Origin: Vreelandella arcis
GTDB lineage: Bacteria > Pseudomonadota > Gammaproteobacteria > Pseudomonadales > Halomonadaceae
NCBI RefSeq assembly: GCF_900103865.1
Contig: NZ_FNII01000002.1
Span: forward strand, 342,255 to 406,254
Length of the DNA: 64,000 bases
Reading direction: 5' to 3'
Shown here: piece after piece, positions 41,518 through 49,737 of the stretch
How positions within the stretch are numbered: position 1 is the stretch's first letter
Layout: each line of letters starts with the position of its first letter
The notes under the pieces: generated by a model
Seen by the model: only the letters and a program-made list of their open reading frames with translations
What the model was told of the DNA's origin: nothing
Databases searched by the model: none
Translations under genes and position numbers: made by a program

Positions 41518-41575
41518 AACACACTCCTGACTTTACGACTGAGGCAAAAAGCACTCAGAATAAGAAATTTCGACC

Positions 41576-41770
41576 TTACAGATTCGGCAGCATGCGCTGG
41601 ATGAGCGCTTTATCAGACGCGTGGATCTGCTTCATACCACGCAACTGACGCTTACGCTTGGTCGACTTCTTGGTCAAGATGTGGCTACGGAAAGACTGCT
41701 TGTGCTTGAAGCCATTCGCTGTCTTTTTGAAGCGCTTTGCAGCACCACTGTTGCTTTTGATTTTCGGCAT
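41576..41770 (-). CDS. rpmI: 50S ribosomal protein L35
   Basis: A 64-residue basic protein. [20 protein letters not shown] and the C-terminal [20 protein letters not shown], with the KR-rich centre, are typical. It sits between infC and rplT in the conserved order, 80 bases after infC and 58 before rplT. Confidence 0.97.
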   Translation of the reverse strand: MPKIKSNSGAAKRFKKTANGFKHKQSFRSHILTKKSTKRKRQLRGMKQIHASDKALIQRMLPNL

Positions 41771-41850
41771 GAGGATAACTCCGCTCGATGTTTTTTAGAA
41801 AATCCAGGGCCTACTACCCCTTGAGGTAGTCCGTTAACTTCGCCGTTGGA

Positions 41851-42390
41851 TCACTTCTTTTTCGGGGCAAGGATCATGATCATTTGGCGGCCTTCCATTT
41901 TTGGAAATGACTCCACCGCACCGATCTCTTCCAGGTCTGCCGCGATCCTTTCCATCAGCTTACGGCCGATATCTTGGTGCGCCATTTCACGACCACGGAA
42001 GCGCAATGTGACCTTACCCTTGTCACCACCTTCTAAAAAGCGCGTCAGGTTTTTAAGCTTGACCTGATAATCGCCCTCGTCGGTGCCAGGCCGGAATTTA
42101 ACTTCCTTGACCTGAATTTGCTTCTGCTTTTTCTTTTGAGCCGCTTTTTGCTTTTTCTGCTCAAAAACGAATTTGCCGTAATCCATAATCTTACAGACAA
42201 TGGGATCGGCATTCGAAATTTGCACGAGATCCAAACCGGCCGATTGAGCACGCTCTAATGCTTCGGTGGTGGGCACAACACCCAACTGCTCACCGTCGCT
42301 ATCAATAAGACGCACTTCTTCTTCGGTAATTCGCTCGTTCATTGGTGGGCGTTTGTCTGCTGGACGCCCGCGCTGGTTGCTTCTCTTGAT
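41851..42390 (-). CDS. infC: Translation initiation factor IF-3, AUC start codon
   Basis: A 179-residue factor that binds the 30S subunit and rejects non-canonical start codons. The N-domain ([29 protein letters not shown]) is joined by a lysine-rich linker to the C-domain ([18 protein letters not shown]). An ATG-only start at 42342 would cut the basic N-terminus to 163 residues and has no ribosome-binding site. Reading back 16 codons gives ATC at 42390, seven bases after AAGGAG, which itself overlaps the thrS stop. The product then begins [16 protein letters not shown] and has the usual length. Other infC genes use AUU or similar codons, which lets IF3 repress its own synthesis. Confidence 0.93.
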   Translation of the reverse strand: MKRSNQRGRPADKRPPMNERITEEEVRLIDSDGEQLGVVPTTEALERAQSAGLDLVQISNADPIVCKIMDYGKFVFEQKKQKAAQKKKQKQIQVKEVKFRPGTDEGDYQVKLKNLTRFLEGGDKGKVTLRFRGREMAHQDIGRKLMERIAADLEEIGAVESFPKMEGRQMIMILAPKKK

Positions 42391-42401
42391 CGCTCGTCTC
42401 C

Positions 42402-44324
42402 TTAGGCAATTGACGATGTCGCCAGGGCTGCTCGCTCTGCACTAAAACGTTCGATGAATTCATCGACCGTCATAATGCCGAGATCTTCGCCGCTGCGAGT
42501 TCGCACGGCCACTGAGTCAGCGTCTACTTCTTTATCTCCTACCACCAGAAGATAAGGAACTTTCTGTAACGTATGCTCACGGATTTTAAAGCCGATTTTC
42601 TCGTTCCTCAAGTCCGCTTTAGCCCGCATCGCATTTTTTTGCAAACGTTGCTCTAAAGCAAGGGCATAATCACGCTGCGAATCGGTAATCGTCATGATAA
42701 CAACTTGCTGCGGTGCTAACCACAACGGCATGGCACCTGCATAATGCTCAATCAAAATTCCTAAAAAGCGCTCAAAGGAACCTAAAATCGCACGATGCAG
42801 CATTACCGGGGTTTTACGAGCCCCGTCTTCAGCTACGTATTGTGCCCCGAGCCGACCTGGCAAATTAAAATCGAGCTGTAGCGTACCACATTGCCACACG
42901 CGATTCAGGCAATCACGCAGCGCGAACTCAATTTTCGGGCCATAAAACGCCCCTTCACCTGGCTGCAAGTCCCACTCAAGCCCCGTGGCATTTAGCGCAG
43001 CTTCTAAGCCTTGCTCGGCCTGATCCCAAACATCGGCCTCGCCTAGAAAGTCGTCGGGCCGCGTGGATAGCTTAAGTTCCACATCCTCAAAGCCAAGTGT
43101 TTTATACACTTGAAGTGTTAGCGCAATGAACGCTTCCGCTTCAGCCTGGATCTGGCTTTCAGTACAGAAAATATGTGCATCGTCTTGGGTAAAGCCACGA
43201 ACTCGCATGAGACCGTGCAACGAACCAGAGGGCTCATTACGGTGGCAGCTACCGAATTCCGCCAAACGTAGCGGTAAATCACGATAACTTTTGAGACCTT
43301 GATTAAACACCTGTACGTGGCACGGGCAGTTCATCGGTTTAACGGCGTACTCACGTTTTTCCGATTCTGTCGTAAACATCAGTTCGTTATAGTGGCCCCA
43401 GTGGCCTGATTTTTTCCAAAGGGATAGGTCTACTACCTGGGGCGTTTTAATTTCTTGATAACCATGTTCACGCTGAATCCGGCGCATGTAGTCTTCCAGC
43501 GCCTGATACATAGTCCAGCCGTTTGGATGCCAAAACACCATACCCGGTGCTTCTTCTTGCAGATGGAACAGATCCATCTTGCGGGCTAATTTACGGTGAT
43601 CGCGTTTTTCCGCTTCTTCAAGGCGCTTAAGATAGGCTTTAAGCTGTTTTTTGTCTGCCCAGGCCGTTCCATAAATTCGTGTCAGCATAGGATTTGCTGC
43701 ATCACCACGCCAATAGGCACCGGCCAACTTGGTCAGCTTAAATGCTTTAAGGTGACGGGTATTGGGCACGTGAGGGCCGCGACACATATCCGTGTATTCT
43801 TCATGATGGTACAACCGGATGGAGGCACCCTCAGGAATATCTCGTACAATTTCTTGCTTGTAGGGCTCTTCACGATGCAGGAACGTCAGCATCGCTTGAT
43901 CGCGGTCGACGTACTCGCGAACAACGTCATACTCGTGATCAATGAGTGCTTTCATACGGGCTTCAATCGCGTCCAGATCGTCAGACGACACTGAGCCGCC
44001 AAATTCGATATCGTAATAAAAGCCGTCTTCGATTACCGGGCCGATGGCCATCTTGGCATCTGGATATAGCTGTTTTACCGCGTGACCAATCAAATGGGCA
44101 CAGGAATGCCGAATGATCTCAAGGCCTTCAGCATCACGGGCGGTGATGATCGCCACTTGAGCATCTTTTTCGATAAGATCCGCCGCATCAACCAAGACAT
44201 TATCAATTTTCCCGGCAACGCAGGCCTTGGCCAAACCAGGGCCAATGGACTCTGCCAATTGCATTATGGAAAGCGGCGCATCAAACGTTTTTTGGCTGCC
44301 GTCAGGCAGTGTCACAATTGGCAT
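42402..44324 (-). CDS. thrS: Threonyl-tRNA synthetase
   Basis: A 640-residue class II synthetase charging tRNA-Thr. Domains: TGS (1-60), the editing domain with [16 protein letters not shown] and zinc-like motif region, the catalytic core with zinc ligands ([10 protein letters not shown]; the cysteine-histidine-histidine set) and motif 2 [11 protein letters not shown], and a C-terminal anticodon-binding domain. Start chosen at 44324 ([11 protein letters not shown]) after CAAGGAAATTTTGC; a longer frame to 44381 crosses the leader hairpin and has no family match. Upstream lie two hairpins that look like a tRNA-mimic operator, so autoregulation is expected. First gene of the operon. Confidence 0.97.
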   Translation of the reverse strand: MPIVTLPDGSQKTFDAPLSIMQLAESIGPGLAKACVAGKIDNVLVDAADLIEKDAQVAIITARDAEGLEIIRHSCAHLIGHAVKQLYPDAKMAIGPVIEDGFYYDIEFGGSVSSDDLDAIEARMKALIDHEYDVVREYVDRDQAMLTFLHREEPYKQEIVRDIPEGASIRLYHHEEYTDMCRGPHVPNTRHLKAFKLTKLAGAYWRGDAANPMLTRIYGTAWADKKQLKAYLKRLEEAEKRDHRKLARKMDLFHLQEEAPGMVFWHPNGWTMYQALEDYMRRIQREHGYQEIKTPQVVDLSLWKKSGHWGHYNELMFTTESEKREYAVKPMNCPCHVQVFNQGLKSYRDLPLRLAEFGSCHRNEPSGSLHGLMRVRGFTQDDAHIFCTESQIQAEAEAFIALTLQVYKTLGFEDVELKLSTRPDDFLGEADVWDQAEQGLEAALNATGLEWDLQPGEGAFYGPKIEFALRDCLNRVWQCGTLQLDFNLPGRLGAQYVAEDGARKTPVMLHRAILGSFERFLGILIEHYAGAMPLWLAPQQVVIMTITDSQRDYALALEQRLQKNAMRAKADLRNEKIGFKIREHTLQKVPYLLVVGDKEVDADSVAVRTRSGEDLGIMTVDEFIERFSAERAALATSSIA

Positions 44325-44347
44325 GCAAAATTTCCTTGAGCGCAGTG

Positions 44348-44368
44348 GTGATCCATACCAAGGATCAC
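44348..44368 (-). promoter_or_regulatory. thrS leader hairpin mimicking the tRNA-Thr anticodon arm
   Basis: On the transcript, a perfect 7-bp stem (GUGAUCC/GGAUCAC) closes a 7-nt loop, UUGGUAU, ending 23 bases before the AUG and just upstream of the AAGGA site. Read as an anticodon loop this gives U33, anticodon GGU at 34-36 and A37. The loop of E. coli tRNA-Thr(GGU) is UUGGUAA. Threonyl-tRNA synthetase recognises G35 and U36. In E. coli, the thrS operator contains an anticodon-arm mimic at the equivalent place, and binding of the enzyme blocks ribosome loading. This is therefore called an autoregulatory operator, by analogy. Confidence 0.8.
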
Positions 44369-44410
44369 ATTTCGCTATCAATGGTGTAGAGGTTAATTGA
44401 TCACTAATAA

Positions 44411-44441
44411 GCGGGTAAGGCTAACAGATGTCAGCCACCGC
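44411..44441 (-). promoter_or_regulatory. Second thrS leader hairpin
   Basis: A two-part stem: outer GCGG/CCGC, an internal loop, then GGCUGAC/GUUAGCC (one G-U pair) with loop AUCU. It is joined to the anticodon-like hairpin by about 42 mostly unpaired bases. E. coli thrS has a second upstream stem-loop (domain 4) bound by the other subunit of the synthetase dimer, separated by a single-stranded domain 3. The layout here agrees. No U-tract follows, so it is not a terminator. Confidence 0.6.
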
Positions 44442-44443
44442 AT

Positions 44444-44477
44444 AAATAAAAAAACGGAGGGCATAAGCCCCCCGTTT
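44444..44477 (-). terminator. Terminator after the OmpA-like lipoprotein gene
   Basis: An 11-bp stem (AAACGGGGGGC with GCCCTCCGTTT, one mismatch, loop TTAT) followed on the minus strand by a long T-run (TTTTTTTATTT). It is 53 bases after the stop and separates this gene from the thrS operon. Confidence 0.92.
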
Positions 44478-44530
44478 GATTTATTAAACGTACTTTAAGT
44501 CATTCAGAAAAAGACGTTTAACGATCTTTC

Positions 44531-45406
44531 TTAGTTCCACTCATCCAGCTCTACACGACGGTTTTCTGCGCGACCTGCTTCAGTATCGTTGGTGGCAATT
44601 GGCTGCTCTTCACCAAAGCCTTCAGCCATCATGCGGTTAGCATCAACGCCACGTGAGGCGAGGTAGCTGGTCACAGATTCAGCACGAGCTTGTGAAAGAT
44701 CCATGTTGTACTGGTTAGAACCGACCGAATCAGTATGACCCTCAATGCGAACACGAACGCCGGGGTTGTTAACCAGACGTTCAGCCACACCATTCAGTAC
44801 GTTGCGCGCTTCAGAGGTCAACTGAGCAGAATCGAACTCAAAGTTCACTTCCTGCAGTACGACGCTGTCAGGGCAACCTAATGAGTTAACTTCTACACCG
44901 GCCGGTGTGTTGGGACACTGATCACGGTAGTCCGGCACGCCGTCATTGTCTGAATCTAACGGGCAACCGTCCGCATTTACCTCAACACCAGCAGGCGTAC
45001 CTGGGCACTGGTCGCGGAAATCGGGCACACCGTCGTTATCAGAATCTAACGGACAACCTTCAGCATCGACAGCCGCACCGGCTGGGATTTCGCCAGCATA
45101 ACCAGGACACTGCGGCGTCTCAGGCGCGGGCGTGCTATCGGCGCAAAGCATGCTACCGATGGTTGCCCCCGCTGTTGCACCAATAGCTGCACCAGTATCT
45201 TCATCAGAGCTGCTGCTGCTCGCATAACCGATGCTGCCGCCAATGACACTGCCAGCCAGGCCGCAAACAAAAGGATGCTGGTACCAGCTGCGATCTCCAC
45301 TGCTCATCTGGCTTTGACCAGAAGACTGAGAGGCAGAGCTGGCACAGCCAGAAAGGCCCACTACCAGAGCGGAACCGATTAGCAAACCAGTCGTTGATTT
45401 ATTCAT
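44531..45406 (-). CDS. OmpA-family lipoprotein with thrombospondin type 3 repeats
   Basis: A 291-residue outer-membrane-associated protein. A lipoprotein signal ends VGLSGC (lipidated C21). Residues 46-88 form a glycine-zipper-like stretch (GLAGSVIGGSIGYAS and GAAIGATAGATIGSMLC). Two 30-residue calcium-binding thrombospondin type 3 repeats follow (C118-G147, C148-G177; each with DSDNDGVPD), then an OmpA peptidoglycan-binding domain (185-291) with NFEFDSAQL and IEGHTDSVGSNQYN. There is no beta-barrel, so it links the outer membrane to peptidoglycan by lipid and OmpA domain rather than forming an OprF-type porin. AAGGAGTCTTGT precedes the ATG. Confidence 0.88.
   Translation of the reverse strand: MNKSTTGLLIGSALVVGLSGCASSASQSSGQSQMSSGDRSWYQHPFVCGLAGSVIGGSIGYASSSSSDEDTGAAIGATAGATIGSMLCADSTPAPETPQCPGYAGEIPAGAAVDAEGCPLDSDNDGVPDFRDQCPGTPAGVEVNADGCPLDSDNDGVPDYRDQCPNTPAGVEVNSLGCPDSVVLQEVNFEFDSAQLTSEARNVLNGVAERLVNNPGVRVRIEGHTDSVGSNQYNMDLSQARAESVTSYLASRGVDANRMMAEGFGEEQPIATNDTEAGRAENRRVELDEWN
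44876..45055 (-). repeat. Two 90-bp repeats encoding thrombospondin type 3 units
   Basis: The segments 44966-45055 and 44876-44965 encode near-identical 30-residue units. They differ at a few codons, so the duplication is not recent. Confidence 0.85.
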
Positions 45407-45626
45407 ACAAGACTCCTTCTTGATCCATTGCTGACATGGCCATTAGTGACCACGTCTATCTAATGCTTCTTTTAAGCGAGAGCATCCATTTTTCGCCTGC
45501 TAAACATCGTCCAAGTTGGCCATTTTCGATGTTGAGCTGCCGCCCACAGTACCAAAACGGTGTTTGAAGGCAACTAGCCGATATATCAACTTGTTGCTGA
45601 CACCGACTCCCCTCAGCATAGCAAAA

Positions 45627-45651
45627 TTAGTGCAGAGAGCACTAAATACCA
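45627..45651 (-). terminator. Possible terminator after the DUF2489 gene
   Basis: A 7-bp inverted repeat, TTAGTGC and GCACTAA with a 5-base spacer (45627-45645), followed on the minus strand by TTTTGC. It begins about 50 bases after the stop. It could instead be an operator for the downstream lipoprotein gene. I see nothing else definite in the 288-base gap. Confidence 0.4.
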
Positions 45652-45694
45652 ACGGCTACACTGACAAAACATGATTCGTCAATCTACTGACAGC

Positions 45695-46162
45695 TTAATG
45701 GAGGCCCTTTCCGCCTTGTTTACGCCACGTAATAACGGCCTGTGCAGCCGCTAGCACATCACTGCGCATTTGGTCTTCTGCCTCAAGCCGCTCACGATCT
45801 TCTTGCATACGTTCCCGTGGGGTTAATTGCTGCCTGGCTGAATGAGTTTTAAGATGTTTCGTGCGCTGGTAATGCTCAGTAAATGCTTGAAATTCGGGCT
45901 TTTCAGGCAAGCTGGGGTCAATAATTTCCAGCAGTACCTTGCAACGCCACGCCCCCTCAGTCACATCCACTTGTTCTTGCACCAAGGCCGCCGTCACCCA
46001 ATCAAGATTTTCTAAACTATTTAATTGCGCGCGTTGATCTTCTTCAACGCGAAAGGCATCACGTCGCTTTACTTCTTGACGAAGACGATAGGCGTATCCG
46101 GCTAAGCCGACAATGACGATGATCGCAACGAATAAAAGTATCAACGCGGCAGTGGAACTCAT
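45695..46162 (-). CDS. DUF2489 family membrane-anchored protein
   Basis: A 155-residue protein with one N-terminal membrane helix (about 5-26, ALILLFVAIIVIVGLAGYAY) and a charged cytoplasmic tail with LTPRERMQEDRERLEAED. It matches DUF2489, a gammaproteobacterial family of unknown function. It follows the oxidase cluster on the same strand after a 151-base gap, at the place where a heme O synthase gene is often found in relatives. Confidence 0.75.
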   Translation of the reverse strand: MSSTAALILLFVAIIVIVGLAGYAYRLRQEVKRRDAFRVEEDQRAQLNSLENLDWVTAALVQEQVDVTEGAWRCKVLLEIIDPSLPEKPEFQAFTEHYQRTKHLKTHSARQQLTPRERMQEDRERLEAEDQMRSDVLAAAQAVITWRKQGGKGLH

Positions 46163-46313
46163 GATGCTCCTTACTCAGACATGTAAATTTTTCTACCAGA
46201 ATTGTACACGACATACGACTGAGACCCTACAACATCCATGCCGCCCAGGCTATTCATTCTTCAGACATTTCATGTATAGCTCAGTCACACCCGTAAAAAT
46301 AGCATACCCCCTC

Positions 46314-47426
46314 CTAATCGCATCGCGTAGAGCGCTCGGTTTCGAGGTTGTTTGATCGAACAGGCGTATTTCGTGACAACGTCAAAAGTGGCCAATAGGA
46401 CACTAACGAAGGAGAATAAATAGGGGTAGCTCTGCTTTCTAAAGGGCCATGGCGCCACCGCCACCAAGCAAGCAAGTAGCTCACGACAAGCGCCATTGCT
46501 CCCGCAGTGTGCAGTAGCGCCAACCATAGCGGTAGCCATAACAGGACGCTGGCGATGCCTAGCATTACCTGTAAACAGTAAATTTTTACCACACCGACCA
46601 GCCCCAAAGCCGCTTTATGATGACGGTGCCGCCACCACAAAATTACCAGTGCAATACCCAATAAGCCGCCCCAAAGGCGATGCACAAAGTGAATTGCGGT
46701 TCGCGCGTCAGCGTGTAATTGACCATGTAAATAATTAGGCCCAACTGTTTGGGTTAAGTGAAACCCTTCGCTCAGGTCTATCTCTGGCCACCATTGTGCA
46801 TTACATGACGGAAAGCCATAGCAGGCCGTGCCTGCGTAATTGCTAGATACCCAGCCACCCAGCGCTAACTGGCCAAACAGCAATACAGCTACCAGCCACC
46901 AAAACGCAGATGCCCGACGTGGCGGCTTGCTTGGTCTAAATTCCACTAACCTCATACGGCAATACAGCCAAACAAATAGACAAAGTACACTCATGCCGCC
47001 CAGCAAATGCAAAGTAACGACCTGGGGCCATAATTTAAGCGTTACCGTCAATGCTCCAAATAGCCCTTGGGCGACCACCACAAATAATAACAAGACGCTA
47101 ATGCCCCACGGATAGCGGTTTATGTTTCTTAATGGCCAGCCAAGCCAGACCAAGAGTACGGCAGTTGCCCCTAGCAGCGTGGCAATATAACGATGAAGCA
47201 TTTCTAGCCATGCTTTTGAAGCCTCAAGCGGAAAACTGGGGTGGCTGACAGCCGCATCGTTAACCGTAGGTACAACCCACTGACCATAGCACCCCGGCCA
47301 ATCGGGGCAGCCTAAGCCTGCGTCGGCTAAACGTGTCCAAGCGCCGAATAGCATTACGAAGGCGGTCAAGAGGATGCCTATACAAGAGAGACCCTTTATG
47401 ACGGTAATACGCTGATGATTAACCAT
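46314..47426 (-). CDS. ctaA: Heme A synthase (COX15/CtaA family)
   Basis: A 370-residue inner-membrane protein with about eight helices. It hydroxylates heme O to heme A for the aa3 oxidase. Paired heme-ligating histidines are visible in EMLHRYIATLLG, TLHLLGGMSV, IHFVHRLWGG and LLHTAGAMALV. The loop cysteine pair of some homologues is represented by ACYGFPSC. GGGAGAGGGTAA precedes the ATG. Its last residues (after WWRWRHG) are unusually long and not conserved. Confidence 0.92.
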   Translation of the reverse strand: MVNHQRITVIKGLSCIGILLTAFVMLFGAWTRLADAGLGCPDWPGCYGQWVVPTVNDAAVSHPSFPLEASKAWLEMLHRYIATLLGATAVLLVWLGWPLRNINRYPWGISVLLLFVVVAQGLFGALTVTLKLWPQVVTLHLLGGMSVLCLFVWLYCRMRLVEFRPSKPPRRASAFWWLVAVLLFGQLALGGWVSSNYAGTACYGFPSCNAQWWPEIDLSEGFHLTQTVGPNYLHGQLHADARTAIHFVHRLWGGLLGIALVILWWRHRHHKAALGLVGVVKIYCLQVMLGIASVLLWLPLWLALLHTAGAMALVVSYLLAWWRWRHGPLESRATPIYSPSLVSYWPLLTLSRNTPVRSNNLETERSTRCD

Positions 47427-47462
47427 TTACCCTCTCCCCCCACAGCAAACATAGGCCCTGAA

Positions 47463-47975
47463 TTACTTAGCGTTTACCTTAAATAGATGCTGTATGTCGT
47501 CGAGCATCTTTTCCGCTGAAACAGATGAAGAGAACGACAAGGCCGGCCGCCCTTGAGGATCAATAAGCCAGGCACCATTTGTCTGCCGCCAACTAGGCGA
47601 TTCATGCCAACGCGTCAATTGCTCGCCAGGTAGCGTTTTGCCTTCCCCACCGATACGCAGTCGAATTAAGCGAATGGCATCACGCCCCAAAGCCCGGTGC
47701 ATTCGCCACAGCACATCTTGCCGTTCAATACACTCCACCGAACAATCGAACACTAACGTCCAACGCGCATCGGTGGCCTCGGCTTCTGGCACCTCAGCGA
47801 TTGGCCAGTGTTCTAATCGTGGAAGTTGTTGAGCGGGCGAGCCATTGGCAGTGCTTTGCTGAGGAACGCCTACACGCCACTCAACCATTCCCCACGCCGT
47901 GAGAATCGGAGCAGCGAAAATGATAAATAACAGCATTAATTTAAAGCGCTGGCGATTCACTGAATTAAGAACCAT
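47463..47975 (-). CDS. Membrane-anchored thioredoxin-like protein with a CxxxC motif (Sco-like)
   Basis: A 170-residue protein with one N-terminal membrane helix (about 11-32) and a periplasmic domain. FDCSVECIERQDVLW contains a CxxxC pair (C-S-V-E-C) in the position of the copper-binding motif of Sco proteins, and GAWLIDPQGRPALSFS resembles the Sco strand before its conserved histidine, which I do not see. Genes of this kind sit between SURF1 and heme A synthase in Pseudomonas-type clusters. A copper or thiol role in CuA assembly is plausible but unproven. It overlaps the SURF1 stop by 11 bases. Confidence 0.7.
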   Translation of the reverse strand: MVLNSVNRQRFKLMLLFIIFAAPILTAWGMVEWRVGVPQQSTANGSPAQQLPRLEHWPIAEVPEAEATDARWTLVFDCSVECIERQDVLWRMHRALGRDAIRLIRLRIGGEGKTLPGEQLTRWHESPSWRQTNGAWLIDPQGRPALSFSSSVSAEKMLDDIQHLFKVNAK

Positions 47976-48681
47976 TATTCATCCCCTTATTGTTATGTGT
48001 ACGACCTTGATACAGATAACGCCCGCCAAGCCACATTGTAATCAGCGCCGCGAGGGATAGGCCCCACCATTGAAACGCGTAGCCAAGGTGCCTACTTGCG
48101 GGCATCACATTCGCCTCCCACCAGGGCAAGAAGACACCATCACCGGTGTCGGCATGTACCCATCCTTGATAACGAAAGGCCGGTATCACCCCCTGCCAGG
48201 GAGCTAAGCTCATTCGCTGTAACCTTACGCCTTCTAGATTAGGACCAAACAGCAGCCCATCGTCGTTGGCCTCCTGCCATTCGCCCGTTAATGAAACCGG
48301 ATGCGTTGGGGTGCTAACTTCTGGTGGTTCGCGACTTGTACCTGTTTCCACAAAACCTCGCTGAATCAACCACAAGTGGCCAAATTGGTCTTTTAACGGG
48401 GTTAAAACAGCAACCCCTAAACGCCCCTCGACAATACGGTTATCTAAAAAAAAAGTGCTTTCGGCGATATACTCACCATTGAGTGTCAATTCTGCACCTT
48501 GTGCAGGAAGCGTTTTAGGGTTAACCAACGCAGGCGCATTAGCACGTGCCATCGCAGCTGCTTGTTTGCTATCGGCTCGATCCCACTGCCATGCTCCTAA
48601 AAAACTGCCCAGCAAAATCACTCCAAGCCAAAAAACATACCAGCTGCAAAGACGCCAGCGACCTGAGGAGAACTTTTTCAT
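47965..48681 (-). CDS. SURF1 family cytochrome oxidase assembly protein
   Basis: A 238-residue inner-membrane protein with a helix at each end (FWLGVILLGSFLGAWQWDRA near the N-terminus and GLSLAALITMWLGGRYLYQ at the C-terminus) and a periplasmic middle (GEYIAESTFFLDNRIV, QRGFVETGTSREPPE). It aids heme A insertion into subunit I. The start at 48681 gives the typical MKKFSSGRW N-terminus; the longer frame to 48720 lies inside the oppositely oriented DUF2909 gene. Start codons of the two genes overlap head-to-head (CATG). The ribosome-binding site is weak. Confidence 0.88.
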   Translation of the reverse strand: MKKFSSGRWRLCSWYVFWLGVILLGSFLGAWQWDRADSKQAAAMARANAPALVNPKTLPAQGAELTLNGEYIAESTFFLDNRIVEGRLGVAVLTPLKDQFGHLWLIQRGFVETGTSREPPEVSTPTHPVSLTGEWQEANDDGLLFGPNLEGVRLQRMSLAPWQGVIPAFRYQGWVHADTGDGVFLPWWEANVMPASRHLGYAFQWWGLSLAALITMWLGGRYLYQGRTHNNKGMNNGS

Positions 48682-48871
48682 GCTACTTAAGCTACTCATT
48701 ATCATTATATTTATTGCCATGTTAGTCAGTTTATTGGCAGGCGCCGGTTACCTATTACGCGACGGTGCATCGTCCAAAAGACTACTCATATCGTTAAAAT
48801 TTCGTATTGGCTTCGCCTGTTTGCTTTTAGTACTCATTACCTATGGCTTTTGGAGTGGCCAATTTACCTGA
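48680..48871 (+). CDS. DUF2909 twin-helix membrane protein
   Basis: A 63-residue protein made almost entirely of two membrane helices (LLKLLIIIIFIAMLVSLLAG and FRIGFACLLLVLITYGFW) joined by a loop with RDGASSKR. It matches the DUF2909 family, commonly found among cytochrome oxidase genes. GAGGAG at 48665-48670 gives a proper ribosome-binding site. It is encoded opposite to the rest of the oxidase cluster, starting within the SURF1 start codon and ending four bases from the end of coxC. The function is unknown, probably oxidase assembly. Confidence 0.8.
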   Translation: MLLKLLIIIIFIAMLVSLLAGAGYLLRDGASSKRLLISLKFRIGFACLLLVLITYGFWSGQFT

Positions 48872-48875
48872 TAGA

Positions 48876-49736
48876 TCAAACAACATAGACAAAGATAAAC
48901 AATCCTAACCAAACAACGTCGACAAAATGCCAATACCAGCAAGAGGCTTCAAAAGCAAAATGCTGCGAGTCTTCGAAATGACCACGCATAACACGTGCCA
49001 GCATGACGATAAGAATCAAAGTGCCGATAATGACGTGCACACCATGAAAACCTGTCAATATAAAAAATGTTGAGCCAAAGATGCCTGCTTCCAAGGTAAT
49101 GCCATAGTGCTGATAAGCTTCATAGTATTCGACGCCTTGGATGAATATAAAGCAACAACCAAGTAAGACAGTTCCAGCCAACCAATTCCTGCACAATGAG
49201 CGATTGCCTGTTTTAAGTGCCTCATGCGAAATCGTCAACGTTATACTTGATGTCACTAATAACAATGTATTCACTAAGGGGAGTTGCCAGGGGCTGAAAA
49301 CCTGTTCTGGGCTAGGCACTGAAGTGTCAGGGGGATTAAGTAACGGCCATTCCGCAATAAAATTTGGCCATAAAAGAGCAGAGACTCCCTTTGCCCCTTC
49401 TCCACCCAACCACGGTATGGCAAACATTCTGACGTAAAACAAAGCGCCAAAAAAAGCAGCAAAAAACATCACTTCCGAAAAAATGAACCACCCCATTCCC
49501 CAGCGGAAAGAACGATCCATTTGACTGTCATAAAGCCCTAGATGTGACTCACTTATCACATCACGAAACCAAAATGTCATCACCGCTATAATAGATAAAG
49601 CACCAATTACGATCAGCAACGTCGCGCTGCCATAAACCAGCTGCGCGCCCAACCCAGCCATCATCAAACCGATTGCCAAAGACCCCAAGATTGGCCAACG
49701 GCTTGTTGGAGGTACATAATAACCAGTGCTACTCAT
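48876..49736 (-). CDS. coxC: Cytochrome c oxidase subunit III
   Basis: A 286-residue inner-membrane protein with seven helices. RWGMGWFIFSEVMFFAAFFGALF, quoted as GWFIFSEVMFFAAFF, and GFHGVHVIIGT and EASCWYWHFVDVVWLGLF are signature segments. It stabilises the oxidase core and its proton uptake. One base separates it from ctaG. Confidence 0.95.
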   Translation of the reverse strand: MSSTGYYVPPTSRWPILGSLAIGLMMAGLGAQLVYGSATLLIVIGALSIIAVMTFWFRDVISESHLGLYDSQMDRSFRWGMGWFIFSEVMFFAAFFGALFYVRMFAIPWLGGEGAKGVSALLWPNFIAEWPLLNPPDTSVPSPEQVFSPWQLPLVNTLLLVTSSITLTISHEALKTGNRSLCRNWLAGTVLLGCCFIFIQGVEYYEAYQHYGITLEAGIFGSTFFILTGFHGVHVIIGTLILIVMLARVMRGHFEDSQHFAFEASCWYWHFVDVVWLGLFIFVYVV

Positions 49737-49737
49737 A

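Noticed and set aside
44411..44441. The upstream thrS hairpin considered as a terminator
   Set aside because: It is followed by TTATTAGTGATC rather than a U-tract; a true terminator lies just beyond it.
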